This document shows, one piece after another, positions 17,798 through 27,422 of a stretch of DNA of 64,000 bases. Origin of the DNA: Halomonas sp. GD1P12. Its GTDB lineage: Bacteria > Pseudomonadota > Gammaproteobacteria > Pseudomonadales > Halomonadaceae. The notes below the pieces were generated by a model. It was not told the DNA's origin. It saw only the letters and a program-made list of their open reading frames with translations, and did no database searches. The stretch covers positions 3,534,001-3,598,000 of the forward strand of contig NZ_CP107007.1 in the NCBI RefSeq assembly GCF_025725645.1. The letters run 5' to 3'. Both the position numbers and the translations under genes were made by a program. Positions within the stretch are counted from its first letter, which is position 1. Each line of letters opens with the position of its first letter.

Positions 17798-19972
17798 ATG
17801 AGCGAGCGTATTACGCGTCACCGCCTACAGGTGGCGGCTGAACTGGACCGCTTCATCACCGAACAGGCGCTACCGGGGACCGGTGTCGATGAAGACGCTT
17901 TCTGGTCCGGCGTCGATGCCCTGTTTCATGATCTTACCCCGAAAAACCAGCGCCTGCTGGAAGAGCGTGAAACGCTACAAAAAGCGCTCGACGGCTGGCA
18001 CAAGGAGCACCCGGGTGCGGTGACCGACATGGCTGCCTACCAGCGCTTCCTAAAAGAGCAGGGCTACCTGGTCGACGCGCCGTCGACGGTCAACGTTACA
18101 ACGGCCAACGTCGACCGTGAAGTCGCCGTTCAGGCGGGGCCCCAACTGGTGGTGCCGGTCAGCAACGCCCGCTACGCGCTCAACGCCGCCAACGCCCGCT
18201 GGGGCAGCCTTTATGACGCGCTCTACGGCACCGACGTCATCTCCGAAGAAGGCGGCGCCGAGAAAGGCACGAGCTTCAACCCCAAACGCGGCGAGAAAGT
18301 CGTGGCCTACGCCCGCGGCGTGCTGGACCGCGCAGCGCCCCTGGCCACCGGCTCCCATGCCGATGCGCAGAGCTATACGCTGCGCGACGGCCACCTGGTG
18401 GTGCGCCTGGCCGGCGGCCGTGAAACCGGCCTGCAAGATCCGGGCAAACTGATCGGCTTTGACGGCGACGAAAGCGCGCCGAGCTCGATTCTGCTCTCGA
18501 ACAACGACTTGCACCTCGAAATCCAGATCGACGCCAACGATGCCATCGGCAAGACGGACCCGGCGGGCGTGAAGGACGTGGTCGTCGAGGCGGCGCTGAC
18601 CACCATCATGGACTGCGAAGACTCCGTGGCCGCGGTGGACGCCGAGGACAAGGTCGGCGTCTACGGCAACTGGCTGGGCCTGATGCGCGGCGATCTGGAG
18701 GAGAAGATCGAGAAAGGCGGCAAGACCACTACGCGCAAACTCAACGTCGACCGTACCTGGAAAACCACCGAGGGCGGCAACGTGACCGTGCCCGGCCGTT
18801 CGCTGATGTTCGTGCGTAACGTGGGCCATTTGATGACCACGCCGGCGATTCTCGACGAGAACGGCAATGAATTGCCGGAAGGCATTCTCGACGCCGTGAT
18901 GACCTCGCTGATCGCGCTGTATGACTTGAAAAAGGACGCCGACCAGCCGCGCAACTCGCGCGCCGGCTCCGTTTACATCGTCAAGCCGAAGATGCACGGC
19001 CCGAAAGAGGTGGCGTTTGCCAACGAACTCTTCTCGCGCGTGGAAGACATCCTCGGCATGAGCCGCGACACCCTGAAAATGGGCATCATGGACGAAGAGC
19101 GACGCACGACGGTCAACCTGAAAGCGTGCATCAATGAGGCGACCTCGCGCGTGGTGTTCATCAATACCGGCTTCCTCGACCGCACCGGCGACGAAATGCA
19201 CACCGCCATGGAAGCGGGTCCGATGGTACGCAAGGGCGACATGAAAGCCGCCAAGTGGATCACCGCGTACGAGAAGAACAACGTACAGGTGGGCCTGGCG
19301 TGCGGCCTGCGCGGCCGCGCCCAGATCGGCAAGGGTATGTGGGCCATGCCGGATCTGATGCACGCCATGCTCGAGCAAAAAATCGGCCATCCGAAAGCCG
19401 GTGCCAACACCGCCTGGGTGCCCTCGCCCACTGCGGCCACGCTGCACGCGCTGCACTACCACCAGGTGAAGGTCGCCGACGTTCAGCGCGAGATGCAAAG
19501 CGCCGGCGAAGCCGATCTGCTGGATGATCTGCTCACCGTGCCGGTCGCCGAGAACGCCCACTGGTCCGATGAGGAGATCCAGCAGGAGCTCGACAACAAC
19601 TGCCAGGGCATCCTCGGTTACGTGGTGCGCTGGGTCGAACACGGCGTAGGCTGCTCCAAGGTGCCGGACATTCACGACGTCGGCCTGATGGAAGACCGCG
19701 CGACGCTGCGCATCTCCAGCCAGCATATCGCCAACTGGCTGCACCACGGCATCGTCGACGAAGCCCGGGTGAAAGAGACGCTGGAGCGCATGGCGAAGGT
19801 GGTCGACGAGCAAAACGCCGGTGACGCGAACTACACCGCCATGAGCGCCAATTTCGAGGATTCCAGCGCCTTCAAGGCAGCCTCTGATCTGATCTTCAAG
19901 GGTCGCGAGCAGCCGTCGGGCTACACCGAGCCGCTTTTGCACGAGTGGCGCCAGGTGCATAAAGCGAAGTAA
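17798..19972 (+). CDS. glcB: malate synthase G
   Basis: 724 aa, the length of the monomeric G isoform. It condenses glyoxylate with acetyl-CoA to malate in the glyoxylate and glycolate pathways. Family blocks visible include [52 protein letters not shown] and [16 protein letters not shown]. The last two hold catalytic and Mg-binding residues. AGAGGAGAG precedes the ATG. It is monocistronic and ends at a strong terminator. Isocitrate lyase and glycolate oxidase genes are not in the window. Confidence 0.96.
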   Translation: MSERITRHRLQVAAELDRFITEQALPGTGVDEDAFWSGVDALFHDLTPKNQRLLEERETLQKALDGWHKEHPGAVTDMAAYQRFLKEQGYLVDAPSTVNVTTANVDREVAVQAGPQLVVPVSNARYALNAANARWGSLYDALYGTDVISEEGGAEKGTSFNPKRGEKVVAYARGVLDRAAPLATGSHADAQSYTLRDGHLVVRLAGGRETGLQDPGKLIGFDGDESAPSSILLSNNDLHLEIQIDANDAIGKTDPAGVKDVVVEAALTTIMDCEDSVAAVDAEDKVGVYGNWLGLMRGDLEEKIEKGGKTTTRKLNVDRTWKTTEGGNVTVPGRSLMFVRNVGHLMTTPAILDENGNELPEGILDAVMTSLIALYDLKKDADQPRNSRAGSVYIVKPKMHGPKEVAFANELFSRVEDILGMSRDTLKMGIMDEERRTTVNLKACINEATSRVVFINTGFLDRTGDEMHTAMEAGPMVRKGDMKAAKWITAYEKNNVQVGLACGLRGRAQIGKGMWAMPDLMHAMLEQKIGHPKAGANTAWVPSPTAATLHALHYHQVKVADVQREMQSAGEADLLDDLLTVPVAENAHWSDEEIQQELDNNCQGILGYVVRWVEHGVGCSKVPDIHDVGLMEDRATLRISSQHIANWLHHGIVDEARVKETLERMAKVVDEQNAGDANYTAMSANFEDSSAFKAASDLIFKGREQPSGYTEPLLHEWRQVHKAK

Positions 19973-20001
19973 ATCGCGCCTTCAATGGAACGAGCGATGA
20001 G

Positions 20002-20030
20002 AGCCCCGGGCAAGTGCCCGGGGCTTTTTT
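20002..20030 (+). terminator. intrinsic terminator of glcB
   Basis: A ten-bp GC-rich stem AGCCCCGGGC/GCCCGGGGCT with a 4-base loop is followed by TTTTTT, 29 bp after the glcB stop. Confidence 0.9.
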
Positions 20031-20076
20031 GTGGCATCGTTGCACCCATCCTTCACCGAACACGGAGACAACAACA

Positions 20077-20493
20077 ATGACCGCCATGACCGTCGACGAG
20101 ATCGAGCAGTTTCTGGACGAGGTATTTCCCCAGCGCATGGGCCGGGTGGAGAGCGTCGGCGAGATGCGCGCGACGATGCGCCTGACGATTGGCCACGAGC
20201 ATCTGCGCCCCGGCCCGCGGGTGAGCGGGCCGACGATAATGGGCTTTGCCGACGTGGCGCTGTACGTGGCGATCCTGGGCCAGATCGGCCCGGAGCCGAT
20301 GGCGGTGACCAGCGACCTGAACTGCCACTTTCTGCGCGCTGCCTCCGGCGAGCACGACATCATTGCCCACGCCCGGCTGATCAAGCTCGGCCGGCGCATG
20401 GGCGTAGGGGAAGTGCAGGTATTTTCAGCCAGCGACGACGCGCGCCCGGTGGCGCACGTCGTCGCAAGCTATGCCCTGCCGATCAAGGATTAG
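20077..20493 (+). CDS. PaaI-family thioesterase (hotdog fold)
   Basis: 138 aa single hotdog domain. The conserved segment RPGPRVSGPTIMGFADVALY matches PaaI/YdiI-type acyl-CoA thioesterases, and VTSDLNCHFLRAA is the typical following strand. Substrate unknown. The ATG at 20077 follows GGAGA by seven bases; an upstream in-frame ATG lies inside the glcB terminator and is rejected. Its stop overlaps the convergent molybdoenzyme gene by four bases. Confidence 0.8.
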   Translation: MTAMTVDEIEQFLDEVFPQRMGRVESVGEMRATMRLTIGHEHLRPGPRVSGPTIMGFADVALYVAILGQIGPEPMAVTSDLNCHFLRAASGEHDIIAHARLIKLGRRMGVGEVQVFSASDDARPVAHVVASYALPIKD

Positions 20494-22667
20494 ATCGCGG
20501 GCAGCCGGTCGAGCATGCGATCCAGCGTCAGCGGGTAGTCGCGCAGGCGGATGCCGGTGGCGTTGTACATGGCGTTCGCCACCGCCGCCGCGCCGCCGCA
20601 GATGCCGAGCTCGCCTACCCCCTTGGCCTTGAGCGGCGTCGCGGCGCCGTCCAGCGTATCGAGGAAGATCACCTCCTGCTCCGGGATATCCGCGTGCACC
20701 GCAATCTCGTAGCCCGCCAGATCGTGGTTGGTGAAAAAGCCTCGCGTCGTGTCGATATTGAGGCTTTCCGACAGCGCGGCCCCAATCGACATGGTCATGC
20801 CGCCGAGCACCTGACTGCGCGCGGTGGTCGGGTTGAGAATGCGCCCGGCGTCACAGACCGAGAGCATGCGGCGAAGGCGCGTTTCGCCGGTGTAGACATG
20901 CACCGCCACCTCGACGAAGTGCGCGCCGAAGGTGCCCAGCTCCATCTCATCCTGGAAGTCGCCGAAGTGCAGCGTGTCCTCGCCGATGAGCTCTTCGCCT
21001 TCGATCTCGAAAAGCCCAACGTCCTGGTCGCCTGCCAGCACGCGCCCGTTCTCGAAGCGCGGTGACTCGACGTTCAAGCGCTTGCCGATCTCTTTTTGCA
21101 GCGCCAAACACGCCGCGTAGACGCCCGCCGTCGAGCTTGCCGCGCCGAACTGGCCGCCGGAGCCGGACGACACCGGGTAAGCGCTGTTACCCAGGCGGAC
21201 GTCTACTTCGTCCATCGTGACGCCCATGGTTTCCGCCACGGTTTGGGCGAGAATGGTGTAGGAGCCGGTGCCGATATCGGTCATGTCGGTCTCGACGACC
21301 AGCTTGCCCTCGCTCACGCGCACCCGGGCGCCGGAGTCCATGGTGATCGCGCCGCGGTAGGCGCCGGCCACGCCCTGGCCGATCAGCCACTGCCCTTCGC
21401 GCTTGCTTCCCGGCGTCTTGCTGCGCTCGCCCCAGCCGAACACTTCGGCGCCTTTTTGCAGGCACTCGACGAAGTGGCGGTCGCTATAGCGCTTGTGCGG
21501 CTCTTCCGGGTTGACCTGGGTGTCGTTGAGGATGCGAAACTCGACCGGGTCCATGCCGAGCTTCTCGGCCATCTCGTCCATGGCAATTTCCAGTACTGCC
21601 AGCCCCGAGGCCTCACCGGGCGCGCGCATGTCGGCGGATTCCGGCAGGTTCATGTCGATGGCGTGGTGCGCGGTGCGGCGGCTTTCGCCAGCGTAGAAGC
21701 AGCGCGTCTGGTTCACCGCGTCCTCGCCGGCGCCGCCCGGCAGGGTGTGGGAGATCGCCGAGTGATCGAAGGCGGTAATGTGGCCGTCCTTGTTCGCGGC
21801 GATGCGCAGGCGCTGGACGGTGCCGGAGCGGTGGGTGGCGTTGTTGAAAATGAACGGGCGCGGCAACGCGACCTTCACCGGGCGTTTGGTCTCACGGGAG
21901 GCGAGCGCGGCCAGCACCGCGTCGGCGCGCACCCAAAGCTTGCCGCCGAAGCCGCCGCCGACAAACGGGCTCTCCAGGCGGATGGTGTCGGCGTCGATGC
22001 CGAAAATCTTCGAAAGCCCCTGGCGGGACCACTCGATCATCTGGTTCGAGGTCCAGAGCGTCAGGTGCTTGCCCTCAGACCAGTCGGCGATGGTCGCGTG
22101 AGGCTCCATCATCGCGTGGCTTTGAGAAGCGGTGTGGTAGGTCTCATCCATCGTGACCTCGGCGCGCTCGAACGCGGCGTCCACGTCACCCACTTCTGAA
22201 ATCACGTCGCGATCCTGAAGCCGCTTCCAGGCATCGTCCAGATCGAAGGTGCCCGGGGTCTGTTCGTACTCCACCTCGATGAGCGACGTCGCCGCGCGGG
22301 CCTGCTCAAGGGTATCGGCGACCACCACGGCGATCGCCTGGTGGTAGTGCTCGACGATATCGCCGCCAAAAAGCTTGGCGTCGTTGCTGGCCGGGCGGGG
22401 CAGCTCGTCGATGTCGAGCGCGGTGATTACCGCCGCCACGCCGTCGGCGTTGCGCGCCGCCGTGGCGTCCATGCGGGTAATGCGCCCCTTGGCGATGCTC
22501 GCGCCCAGCGGATAGCCCACCAGGTGATTCTCTACCACGTCGTTGCGCTCGTAGGCGTAGGGCGCGGTGCCGGTGACCTTCAGCGCGCCGTCGATGCGGG
22601 CGTGGGGCTTGCCGATGATGCGCGCACGGTCGAACAGGTTCTCGTCGACTGACTGGTTAAAATCCAT
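20490..22667 (-). CDS. molybdenum hydroxylase large subunit, PaoC-like
   Basis: 725 aa, the size of E. coli PaoC (YagR) rather than of a full xanthine dehydrogenase B chain. It has the molybdopterin cytosine dinucleotide-binding folds, with the FVGGGFGGKLW and SGSGGQFGAASST blocks. The catalytic base is in KGVGELGICGG near the C-terminus (Glu of GVGELG). With the two genes upstream it forms a three-subunit aldehyde or N-heterocycle oxidoreductase. AAGGAGTGAT precedes the ATG. A role in purine oxidation is possible, but the subunit layout favours the aldehyde oxidoreductase branch. Confidence 0.85.
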   Translation of the reverse strand: MDFNQSVDENLFDRARIIGKPHARIDGALKVTGTAPYAYERNDVVENHLVGYPLGASIAKGRITRMDATAARNADGVAAVITALDIDELPRPASNDAKLFGGDIVEHYHQAIAVVVADTLEQARAATSLIEVEYEQTPGTFDLDDAWKRLQDRDVISEVGDVDAAFERAEVTMDETYHTASQSHAMMEPHATIADWSEGKHLTLWTSNQMIEWSRQGLSKIFGIDADTIRLESPFVGGGFGGKLWVRADAVLAALASRETKRPVKVALPRPFIFNNATHRSGTVQRLRIAANKDGHITAFDHSAISHTLPGGAGEDAVNQTRCFYAGESRRTAHHAIDMNLPESADMRAPGEASGLAVLEIAMDEMAEKLGMDPVEFRILNDTQVNPEEPHKRYSDRHFVECLQKGAEVFGWGERSKTPGSKREGQWLIGQGVAGAYRGAITMDSGARVRVSEGKLVVETDMTDIGTGSYTILAQTVAETMGVTMDEVDVRLGNSAYPVSSGSGGQFGAASSTAGVYAACLALQKEIGKRLNVESPRFENGRVLAGDQDVGLFEIEGEELIGEDTLHFGDFQDEMELGTFGAHFVEVAVHVYTGETRLRRMLSVCDAGRILNPTTARSQVLGGMTMSIGAALSESLNIDTTRGFFTNHDLAGYEIAVHADIPEQEVIFLDTLDGAATPLKAKGVGELGICGGAAAVANAMYNATGIRLRDYPLTLDRMLDRLPAI

Positions 22668-22670
22668 ACA

Positions 22671-23621
22671 TCACTCCTTGGCCAGCAGAGCCGCCAGCGT
22701 GCGTTCGGCAAGCGTCAATTTGTAGGCGTTGTCTTCGGTTGGGCGGGCACCTTCCAGCAGCTTCTCCATGACGGCTTTGGCGCCGTTGGCAAGCTCGGCA
22801 TCGGCGTTCTCGCGCCGCCAGGGTTTGGGCGCCACCCCACCCAGCGCCACGCGCCCTTCGCCGTTTTCCTGCTCGATCAGCGCCACCGACACCAGCGCAA
22901 AGGCATAAGACGCGCGGTCGCGCACCTTGAAGTAGCGCTGCTTGCCGCCGACTGGGGCGGGCAGCACCACGCCGGTGATGATCTCGCCGGGCGTGAGCGC
23001 GTTTTCCACCTCCGGCGTGTCGCCGGGAAGCTGATAGAACTCGTCGAGACTCAGCCGCCGAGTCTGGCCCTCGGGGTCGATGGTTTCCACCTCGGCATCG
23101 AGCACACGAAGCGCCACCGCCATATCCGAGGGGTGCGTAGCGATGCAGGATTCCGAGGTGCCGATGATGCCGAGCTGGCGGGTGTCGGCGCCCTCGTCGA
23201 GGGCGGCGCAGCCGGCGCCCGGCTCGCGCTTGTTGCAGGGCATTTTTGGGTCGAAAAAGTACGGGCAGCGAGTACGCTGCAGAAGGTTGCCGCCGGTCGA
23301 GGCCTTGTTACGCAGCTGGCTGGAGGCGCCGGCGAAGAGCGCGCGGCTGAGCACCGGATAGTCGCGCTTGATGCGCTCGTCTGCCCCGAGCGCGGTGTTG
23401 CTGACCATCGCGCCGATCTTGAGCCCGCCGTCGTCGGTGGCGGTGATGGCATCGAGTCCCGCGTGGGTGATATCGATCAGGTGCGGCGGCACTTCGATTT
23501 CGTGCTTCATCAGATCCAGCAGGTTGGTGCCGCCGGCGATGAATTTGCTGCCCGGCACCTCGAAGGCGCGCGCCGCCGCCTGGGCGGCATCGTCGATGCG
23601 CTCAAAGGAAAAGGCTTTCAT
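22671..23621 (-). CDS. molybdenum hydroxylase FAD subunit with extra Fe-S site, PaoB-like
   Basis: 316 aa. FAD-binding motifs of the vanillyl-alcohol-oxidase fold appear as [12 protein letters not shown] and [13 protein letters not shown]. Cys119, Cys129 and Cys138 in [20 protein letters not shown] and the following GAGC mark the additional [4Fe-4S] insertion known from E. coli PaoB, which ordinary xanthine dehydrogenase FAD subunits lack. The start at 23621 follows AAGGAG and overlaps the upstream stop as ATGA. A longer frame to 23684 is rejected. Confidence 0.85.
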   Translation of the reverse strand: MKAFSFERIDDAAQAAARAFEVPGSKFIAGGTNLLDLMKHEIEVPPHLIDITHAGLDAITATDDGGLKIGAMVSNTALGADERIKRDYPVLSRALFAGASSQLRNKASTGGNLLQRTRCPYFFDPKMPCNKREPGAGCAALDEGADTRQLGIIGTSESCIATHPSDMAVALRVLDAEVETIDPEGQTRRLSLDEFYQLPGDTPEVENALTPGEIITGVVLPAPVGGKQRYFKVRDRASYAFALVSVALIEQENGEGRVALGGVAPKPWRRENADAELANGAKAVMEKLLEGARPTEDNAYKLTLAERTLAALLAKE

Positions 23622-24175
23622 GCGCGCTCCTTGGCAACCTGTTGAATGGCCTTGAGAATGTTGGCGTAGGCGCCGCAGCGGCAAAGATTGCCGGACATGC
23701 GCTCGCGAATCTCCTCGTCGGTGATCTCGACGGGTCCCGTCAGGTCATCGGTGACGTGGCTCGGGATACCCGCGCGAATTTCCTCGAGCGTCGCTTTCGC
23801 CGAGCAGATCTGGCCCGGCGTGCAGTAGCCACACTGGAAGGCGTCGTTATCGATGAACGCCTGCTGCATCGGGTCCAGATGCTCGACGTCGCCGACGCCT
23901 TCGATGGTGGTGATCTCGTCACCTTCGTGCATGACGGCCAGTGTCAGGCAGGCGTTCACCCGCTCGCCGTTGATGTTCACCGTACACGCGCCGCACTGGC
24001 CGTGATCGCAGCCTTTTTTGGAGCCGGTGAGATTCAAATGCTCGCGCAGGGCGTCCAGCAGCGTGGTGCGATTATCAAGCGTTAGCTCGTGGCGCTGGCC
24101 GTTGATGGTCAAAGCAACGTTTGAGCGCGTTTGAGCGCTCGCGCGTGGCTTCTCGAACGTCGTCGTAGAGGTCAT
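23618..24175 (-). CDS. molybdenum hydroxylase [2Fe-2S] subunit, PaoA-like
   Basis: 185 aa. It binds two [2Fe-2S] clusters. The plant-ferredoxin-type ligands are Cys56, Cys61, Cys64 and Cys76 ([12 protein letters not shown]), and the second cluster uses Cys115, Cys118, Cys165 and Cys167 ([15 protein letters not shown]). There is no twin-arginine signal peptide, unlike E. coli PaoA, so this enzyme should be cytoplasmic. It is the first gene of the three-gene operon, coupled to the next by a 4-base overlap. Confidence 0.88.
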   Translation of the reverse strand: MTSTTTFEKPRASAQTRSNVALTINGQRHELTLDNRTTLLDALREHLNLTGSKKGCDHGQCGACTVNINGERVNACLTLAVMHEGDEITTIEGVGDVEHLDPMQQAFIDNDAFQCGYCTPGQICSAKATLEEIRAGIPSHVTDDLTGPVEITDEEIRERMSGNLCRCGAYANILKAIQQVAKERA

Positions 24176-24212
24176 TTTTCATTGCCTTTAATTATGTTCC
24201 GATGCCGGGTCA

Positions 24213-24224
24213 CGGTCATGACCG
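24213..24224. promoter_or_regulatory. palindrome between the molybdoenzyme operon and xdhC
   Basis: CGGTCATGACCG is a perfect 12-bp palindrome in the 186-bp divergent gap, 38 bp from one start and 138 bp from the other. It is a possible operator controlling both directions. The gap carries no copy of the xanthine aptamer found further right. Confidence 0.35.
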
Positions 24225-24361
24225 GTTAAGCATAGTCACAATCGGCGCGCTCGGCCCAACGCATCCGATAACCCACATCAAGGATCGTTGACTGGTCTAC
24301 GCTACACTAACGACTCCCACCCGCGCGGCCCGGCGCCGCTTCACGAGGAACGCATCCTTTC

Positions 24362-25333
24362 ATGCAACATCTGGATCTGAAGGTCATCGAGCAAGCGCTT
24401 GCGTGGTGCGATGAAGGCGAGACGATATGGCTCTGCACGGTGCTCGACACCTTCGGCTCCTCCCCCCGGGCGCCGGGGTCCTGGCTTTGTGCGAACGGGC
24501 GCGGCGAGCACGCAGGCTCGCTCTCCGGCGGCTGCGTGGAGGAGGATTTTCTCGAACGCCTGGGCCGCGGCGCTTTTGATGCCCCGATCACCCTGACCCG
24601 CTACGGCGACGGCGAAAACGCCGTGCCCAACGTGGCGCTGCCCTGCGGCGGGGCGCTGGACGTGCTCATCGAGCGCTTGGCGCCGACGCCGGACACCCGC
24701 GCACACCTGGTCAGGCTCCGGGAGGCGCTCCAGGGCCACGAGCCGCTAATTCGCCGGGTCGATACTCAACGCGGTGAGCACGCGTTTCACCCGGCCCCGC
24801 CGGTCGGGCCGCGGGTCGAGATCAAGGGCGACGTCATCGAGCTTCGCGTCTCACCGGCGCACCGGCTAGTGATCGCGGGTATCTCGCCGATCACGGCGCC
24901 CTGCGCGTCCTTTGCCGTCACGCTGGGTTTCGAGGTGATCGTCTGCGACCCGAATGAGGCCGCCTGCCAAGCGTTCAACGTGCCCGGCGCCGAGGTCAGA
25001 ACCACCCTGCCCTCGACCTATATCTCGAGCCAGACCTGCCACGGCGCTACCGCGGTGGTGGCACTCACCCACGACCCGCGCATCGACGACCTGGCGATGA
25101 TGGAAGCGGTGCGCACCCAGGCGTTTTATATCGGCGTGATGGGCTCACAGCGCACCTCCAACGCCCGCGCCGAGCGTTTGGCGCGCTCCGGCGGTTTGAG
25201 CGACGCGCAGATCGCCCGTATCCACATGCCCATTGGGCTAGCACTTGGCAGCAAGACGCCTGCCGAGATCGCGCTGGCGGTGATGGCGGATATCGTGCGC
25301 GTGCAGCATGGGAAAACGATGGATGCGCTTTGA
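24362..25333 (+). CDS. xdhC: XdhC-family molybdenum cofactor insertion protein
   Basis: 323 aa. The N-terminal XdhC/CoxI domain shows TVLDTFGSSPRAPGSWL and SGGCVEEDF. The C-terminal Rossmann domain shows HDPRIDD, FYIGVMGSQRT and MPIGLALGSKTPAEIALAVMA. XdhC binds molybdenum cofactor and inserts its sulfurated form into hydroxylases of the xanthine dehydrogenase family. Divergent transcription from the three-subunit enzyme makes that enzyme its likely client. The MCD-forming mocA lies 6 kb to the right. Confidence 0.88.
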   Translation: MQHLDLKVIEQALAWCDEGETIWLCTVLDTFGSSPRAPGSWLCANGRGEHAGSLSGGCVEEDFLERLGRGAFDAPITLTRYGDGENAVPNVALPCGGALDVLIERLAPTPDTRAHLVRLREALQGHEPLIRRVDTQRGEHAFHPAPPVGPRVEIKGDVIELRVSPAHRLVIAGISPITAPCASFAVTLGFEVIVCDPNEAACQAFNVPGAEVRTTLPSTYISSQTCHGATAVVALTHDPRIDDLAMMEAVRTQAFYIGVMGSQRTSNARAERLARSGGLSDAQIARIHMPIGLALGSKTPAEIALAVMADIVRVQHGKTMDAL

Positions 25334-25365
25334 GCCAGCGGGGTCATACAGCGGCGGTGAGAAAA

Positions 25366-25387
25366 CCCGGCACAGGAGAGTGCCGGG
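25366..25387 (-). terminator. terminator of the dioxygenase unit
   Basis: CCCGGCAC and GTGCCGGG form an 8-bp stem with a 6-base loop. On the minus strand it is followed by TTTTCTC, placing a terminator about 90 bp after the dioxygenase stop. It may also act for xdhC from the other side. Confidence 0.6.
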
Positions 25388-25474
25388 ATATGTAACATGC
25401 GTAGCGTCAGAGGCCGCTCATTCGCGTGCGCTTTTGCAGCCAGGCAACTATCGTCAGTTCAAGGTTCAAAACGG

Positions 25475-26515
25475 TTAGTCGCTTTTTTTCTCGGCGCTGA
25501 AGTTAGCGGCGATTCTCTGCTGCAGGTAATCGTGAGCGGTGATGGGCGGGTACTTTCCATTGGGCCCCTGAATCGTCACGCTCTTATTCGCTTGACAGAA
25601 AAATGCCATGCTGTAGCGCGGTTGCCCCGCTTCCTCGGGCGTTGGCATGCGTACACGATGCAGCGTGGATTTCAGTTGATCATCGCTCCACCGCATCAGC
25701 ATATCGCCGATATTACAGGTAATGATGTCATCACGTGGCTCGACGCTGGTCCAGGCAGGTCCGTTTCCATCCTTATTGGCATCCTGGCCTGGGCATACTT
25801 GCAAGCCCCCTTGCCCTTCGCGCTGAAAAACCATTGTCAGGCAGTCAAAATCGGTGTGGGCTCCAGCACGCCACAATGACGCATCCTGAAGTGCCTCCTT
25901 CGAAAGCGGAAGATAGTGCAAAAGCCGAAGCGTGCTTTGATACTCCTCGGAGGCACGGTCGTGCGCGAGTGCGAAAAAATCCCTTGGAAAATCCAGCTTT
26001 TCAGCAAAGCAGGAGAGTACCTGCATACCAAGCCGCCAAGCCTTATACTCGAAATCGAGAATAATGCGCTGGAACTCTGCCAGCGTCACCTGATCGGGCC
26101 ACAAGCCCTCCATGCGCGGCAATGTCACTTGAAAGGATTCCTTTTGGTCCGCGGTTTGCGTGGAGGGTCGTACCTGCGACTTGAACTCCCAGCCCGCGTT
26201 TTGTCCCTTCTTTAACGCGTAGCGATTCTTTTCTTGTTCCGGCAACTGAAAAAAACGTTCGGAGAGGCGAAAAGCCTGTCGGATCTCTTCGGTTTCGAGG
26301 CCGTGATTGACCAGCTGAAAAAAACCCACTTCGCTGGCGGCCTGCCAAAGCTCTCGACTTATCTCATCACGCCGAGTTTCGAAGTCGCCAAGATCGATGA
26401 GTGGGATTTTCCGGTCGGTTTCACTGCCCAGTCCGCCAATCGTGCGCTCGAAATCGAGTTCCTCAAGCGTATTTTGAGTCTGCTCGGTCGCAGAATTACG
26501 TAAAGATAGAGTCAT
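25475..26515 (-). CDS. 2-oxoglutarate/Fe(II) dioxygenase, isopenicillin-N-synthase-like
   Basis: 346 aa. N-terminal DIOX_N region (IPLIDLGDFETRR, then EVGFFQLVNHGL) and C-terminal jelly roll. The iron ligands are His220 and Asp222 (AHTDFD) and His286 (STLHRVRMP), with the 2-oxoglutarate anchor Arg300 (RYSMAFF). All catalytic residues are present. The substrate is not evident from sequence. The leader carries a xanthine-type aptamer, so oxidation of a purine or pterin is the natural hypothesis; bacterial analogues of the fungal xanthine dioxygenase idea belong to a different (TauD-like) branch. GGAGA lies seven bases before the ATG. It faces the same way as the ABC operon but has its own leader. 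Confidence 0.82.
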   Translation of the reverse strand: MTLSLRNSATEQTQNTLEELDFERTIGGLGSETDRKIPLIDLGDFETRRDEISRELWQAASEVGFFQLVNHGLETEEIRQAFRLSERFFQLPEQEKNRYALKKGQNAGWEFKSQVRPSTQTADQKESFQVTLPRMEGLWPDQVTLAEFQRIILDFEYKAWRLGMQVLSCFAEKLDFPRDFFALAHDRASEEYQSTLRLLHYLPLSKEALQDASLWRAGAHTDFDCLTMVFQREGQGGLQVCPGQDANKDGNGPAWTSVEPRDDIITCNIGDMLMRWSDDQLKSTLHRVRMPTPEEAGQPRYSMAFFCQANKSVTIQGPNGKYPPITAHDYLQQRIAANFSAEKKSD

Positions 26516-26558
26516 GGTGCTTCTCCAACGTCATGGCATATCGAGCTTGCCGGTCATT

Positions 26559-26602
26559 GGAGCAATGCCGGGCGACGTAACATCGCCTGCCGCTTCTACT
26601 CC
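26559..26602 (-). ncRNA. xanthine (NMT1-motif) riboswitch, dioxygenase leader
   Basis: Minus-strand 44-mer. It opens with GGAGTAGAAGCGGCAG, folds a hairpin GGCGA/TCGCC, and closes with CGGCATTGCTCC. It shares the GTAGAAGC and CATTGCT blocks and the same fold with two other sites in the window. Outer stem: GGA with TCC, bulge GTAGAA, then GC with GC. The strand CTCCAA at its 3' end (26557-26562) is complementary to the TTGGAG Shine-Dalgarno at 26523-26528. It also can pair into a competing hairpin (CATTG-CTC-CAATG). Ligand binding should therefore free the ribosome site. The class name is from memory of its published consensus, not a model search. Confidence 0.8.
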
Positions 26603-26622
26603 GAAAACTGAAGCCGCCCCCT

Positions 26623-27411
26623 TTAGCGTTCGCTATCGGCGGGCAGGCTCCAGGCGAAAAAGGTTTGTTGTACCCACTGAACCGCCTTGAAAAGCAGCAG
26701 GCTGACGACCGAGAGGAAGAACAACGCCGCAAAAGCCTGGGGAATACGAAAATAAGAGGTCGAGAACTGGACGAAGTAACCCAGCCCCTGTTCCGCCGCC
26801 ACGAATTCGGCGATGACAGCGCCAATAATCGCAAGCGTAATCGCCACCTTGAGGCCGCTAAAAATATGCGGCACGGCGTACGGAAGCCGTACCTGCCAGA
26901 TCTGGCGCACGGGCGAGGCGTTAAGGGAGTTCGAAAGCTCCAGCATCTCCCTGGGTGTCGAAAGCAGCCCCGACGTGGTTGCCACCACAATGGGGAAAAA
27001 CGAAATCAGGCAGGCAATCACGGTACGAGGCGCTTCGCCTGCACCGAGTATGACAATGATCAGAGGGGCTACAGCCACGATAGGCGTGGACTGAACCACG
27101 ATCAAAAAAGGCAGCAACGTACGCTTTAAAAAAACCGAGCGCACCATCAGGATCGCCATGGGGATGCTAATAAGTACCGAAAGCGCAAAACCCGACAGCG
27201 CGACTCTCAATGTGGCCCAAAGATGGCCTAGCCAGCGCTGGCCATCCACGCCCAGAAAGGCATCGAAAATCTGGCTGGGAGCAGGGAAGACATATTCAGG
27301 CACGCTGAATAGCCTACAGCCAAGCTCCCAAAGTACGATCACTCCTAAAAAAGCCAGTAGAGGAAGCAGTTTTTGATGTACCAGATCGTGAATATAATTC
27401 GCGTCTTTCAT
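26623..27411 (-). CDS. ABC transporter permease, SsuC/TauC/ThiX type
   Basis: 262 aa, six hydrophobic segments. The cytoplasmic EAA loop is visible as ELSNSLNASPVRQIWQVRLP followed by YAVPHIFSGLKV. It belongs to the BPD_transp_1 family used for taurine, sulfonates, nitrate and pyrimidine precursors. It is last in a three-gene operon behind its binding protein and ATPase. The start at 27411 follows GAGGAAG; a GTG at 27426 overlapping the ATPase stop is the alternative. Confidence 0.87.
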   Translation of the reverse strand: MKDANYIHDLVHQKLLPLLAFLGVIVLWELGCRLFSVPEYVFPAPSQIFDAFLGVDGQRWLGHLWATLRVALSGFALSVLISIPMAILMVRSVFLKRTLLPFLIVVQSTPIVAVAPLIIVILGAGEAPRTVIACLISFFPIVVATTSGLLSTPREMLELSNSLNASPVRQIWQVRLPYAVPHIFSGLKVAITLAIIGAVIAEFVAAEQGLGYFVQFSTSYFRIPQAFAALFFLSVVSLLLFKAVQWVQQTFFAWSLPADSER

Positions 27412-27422
27412 GGAGTGCTTCC

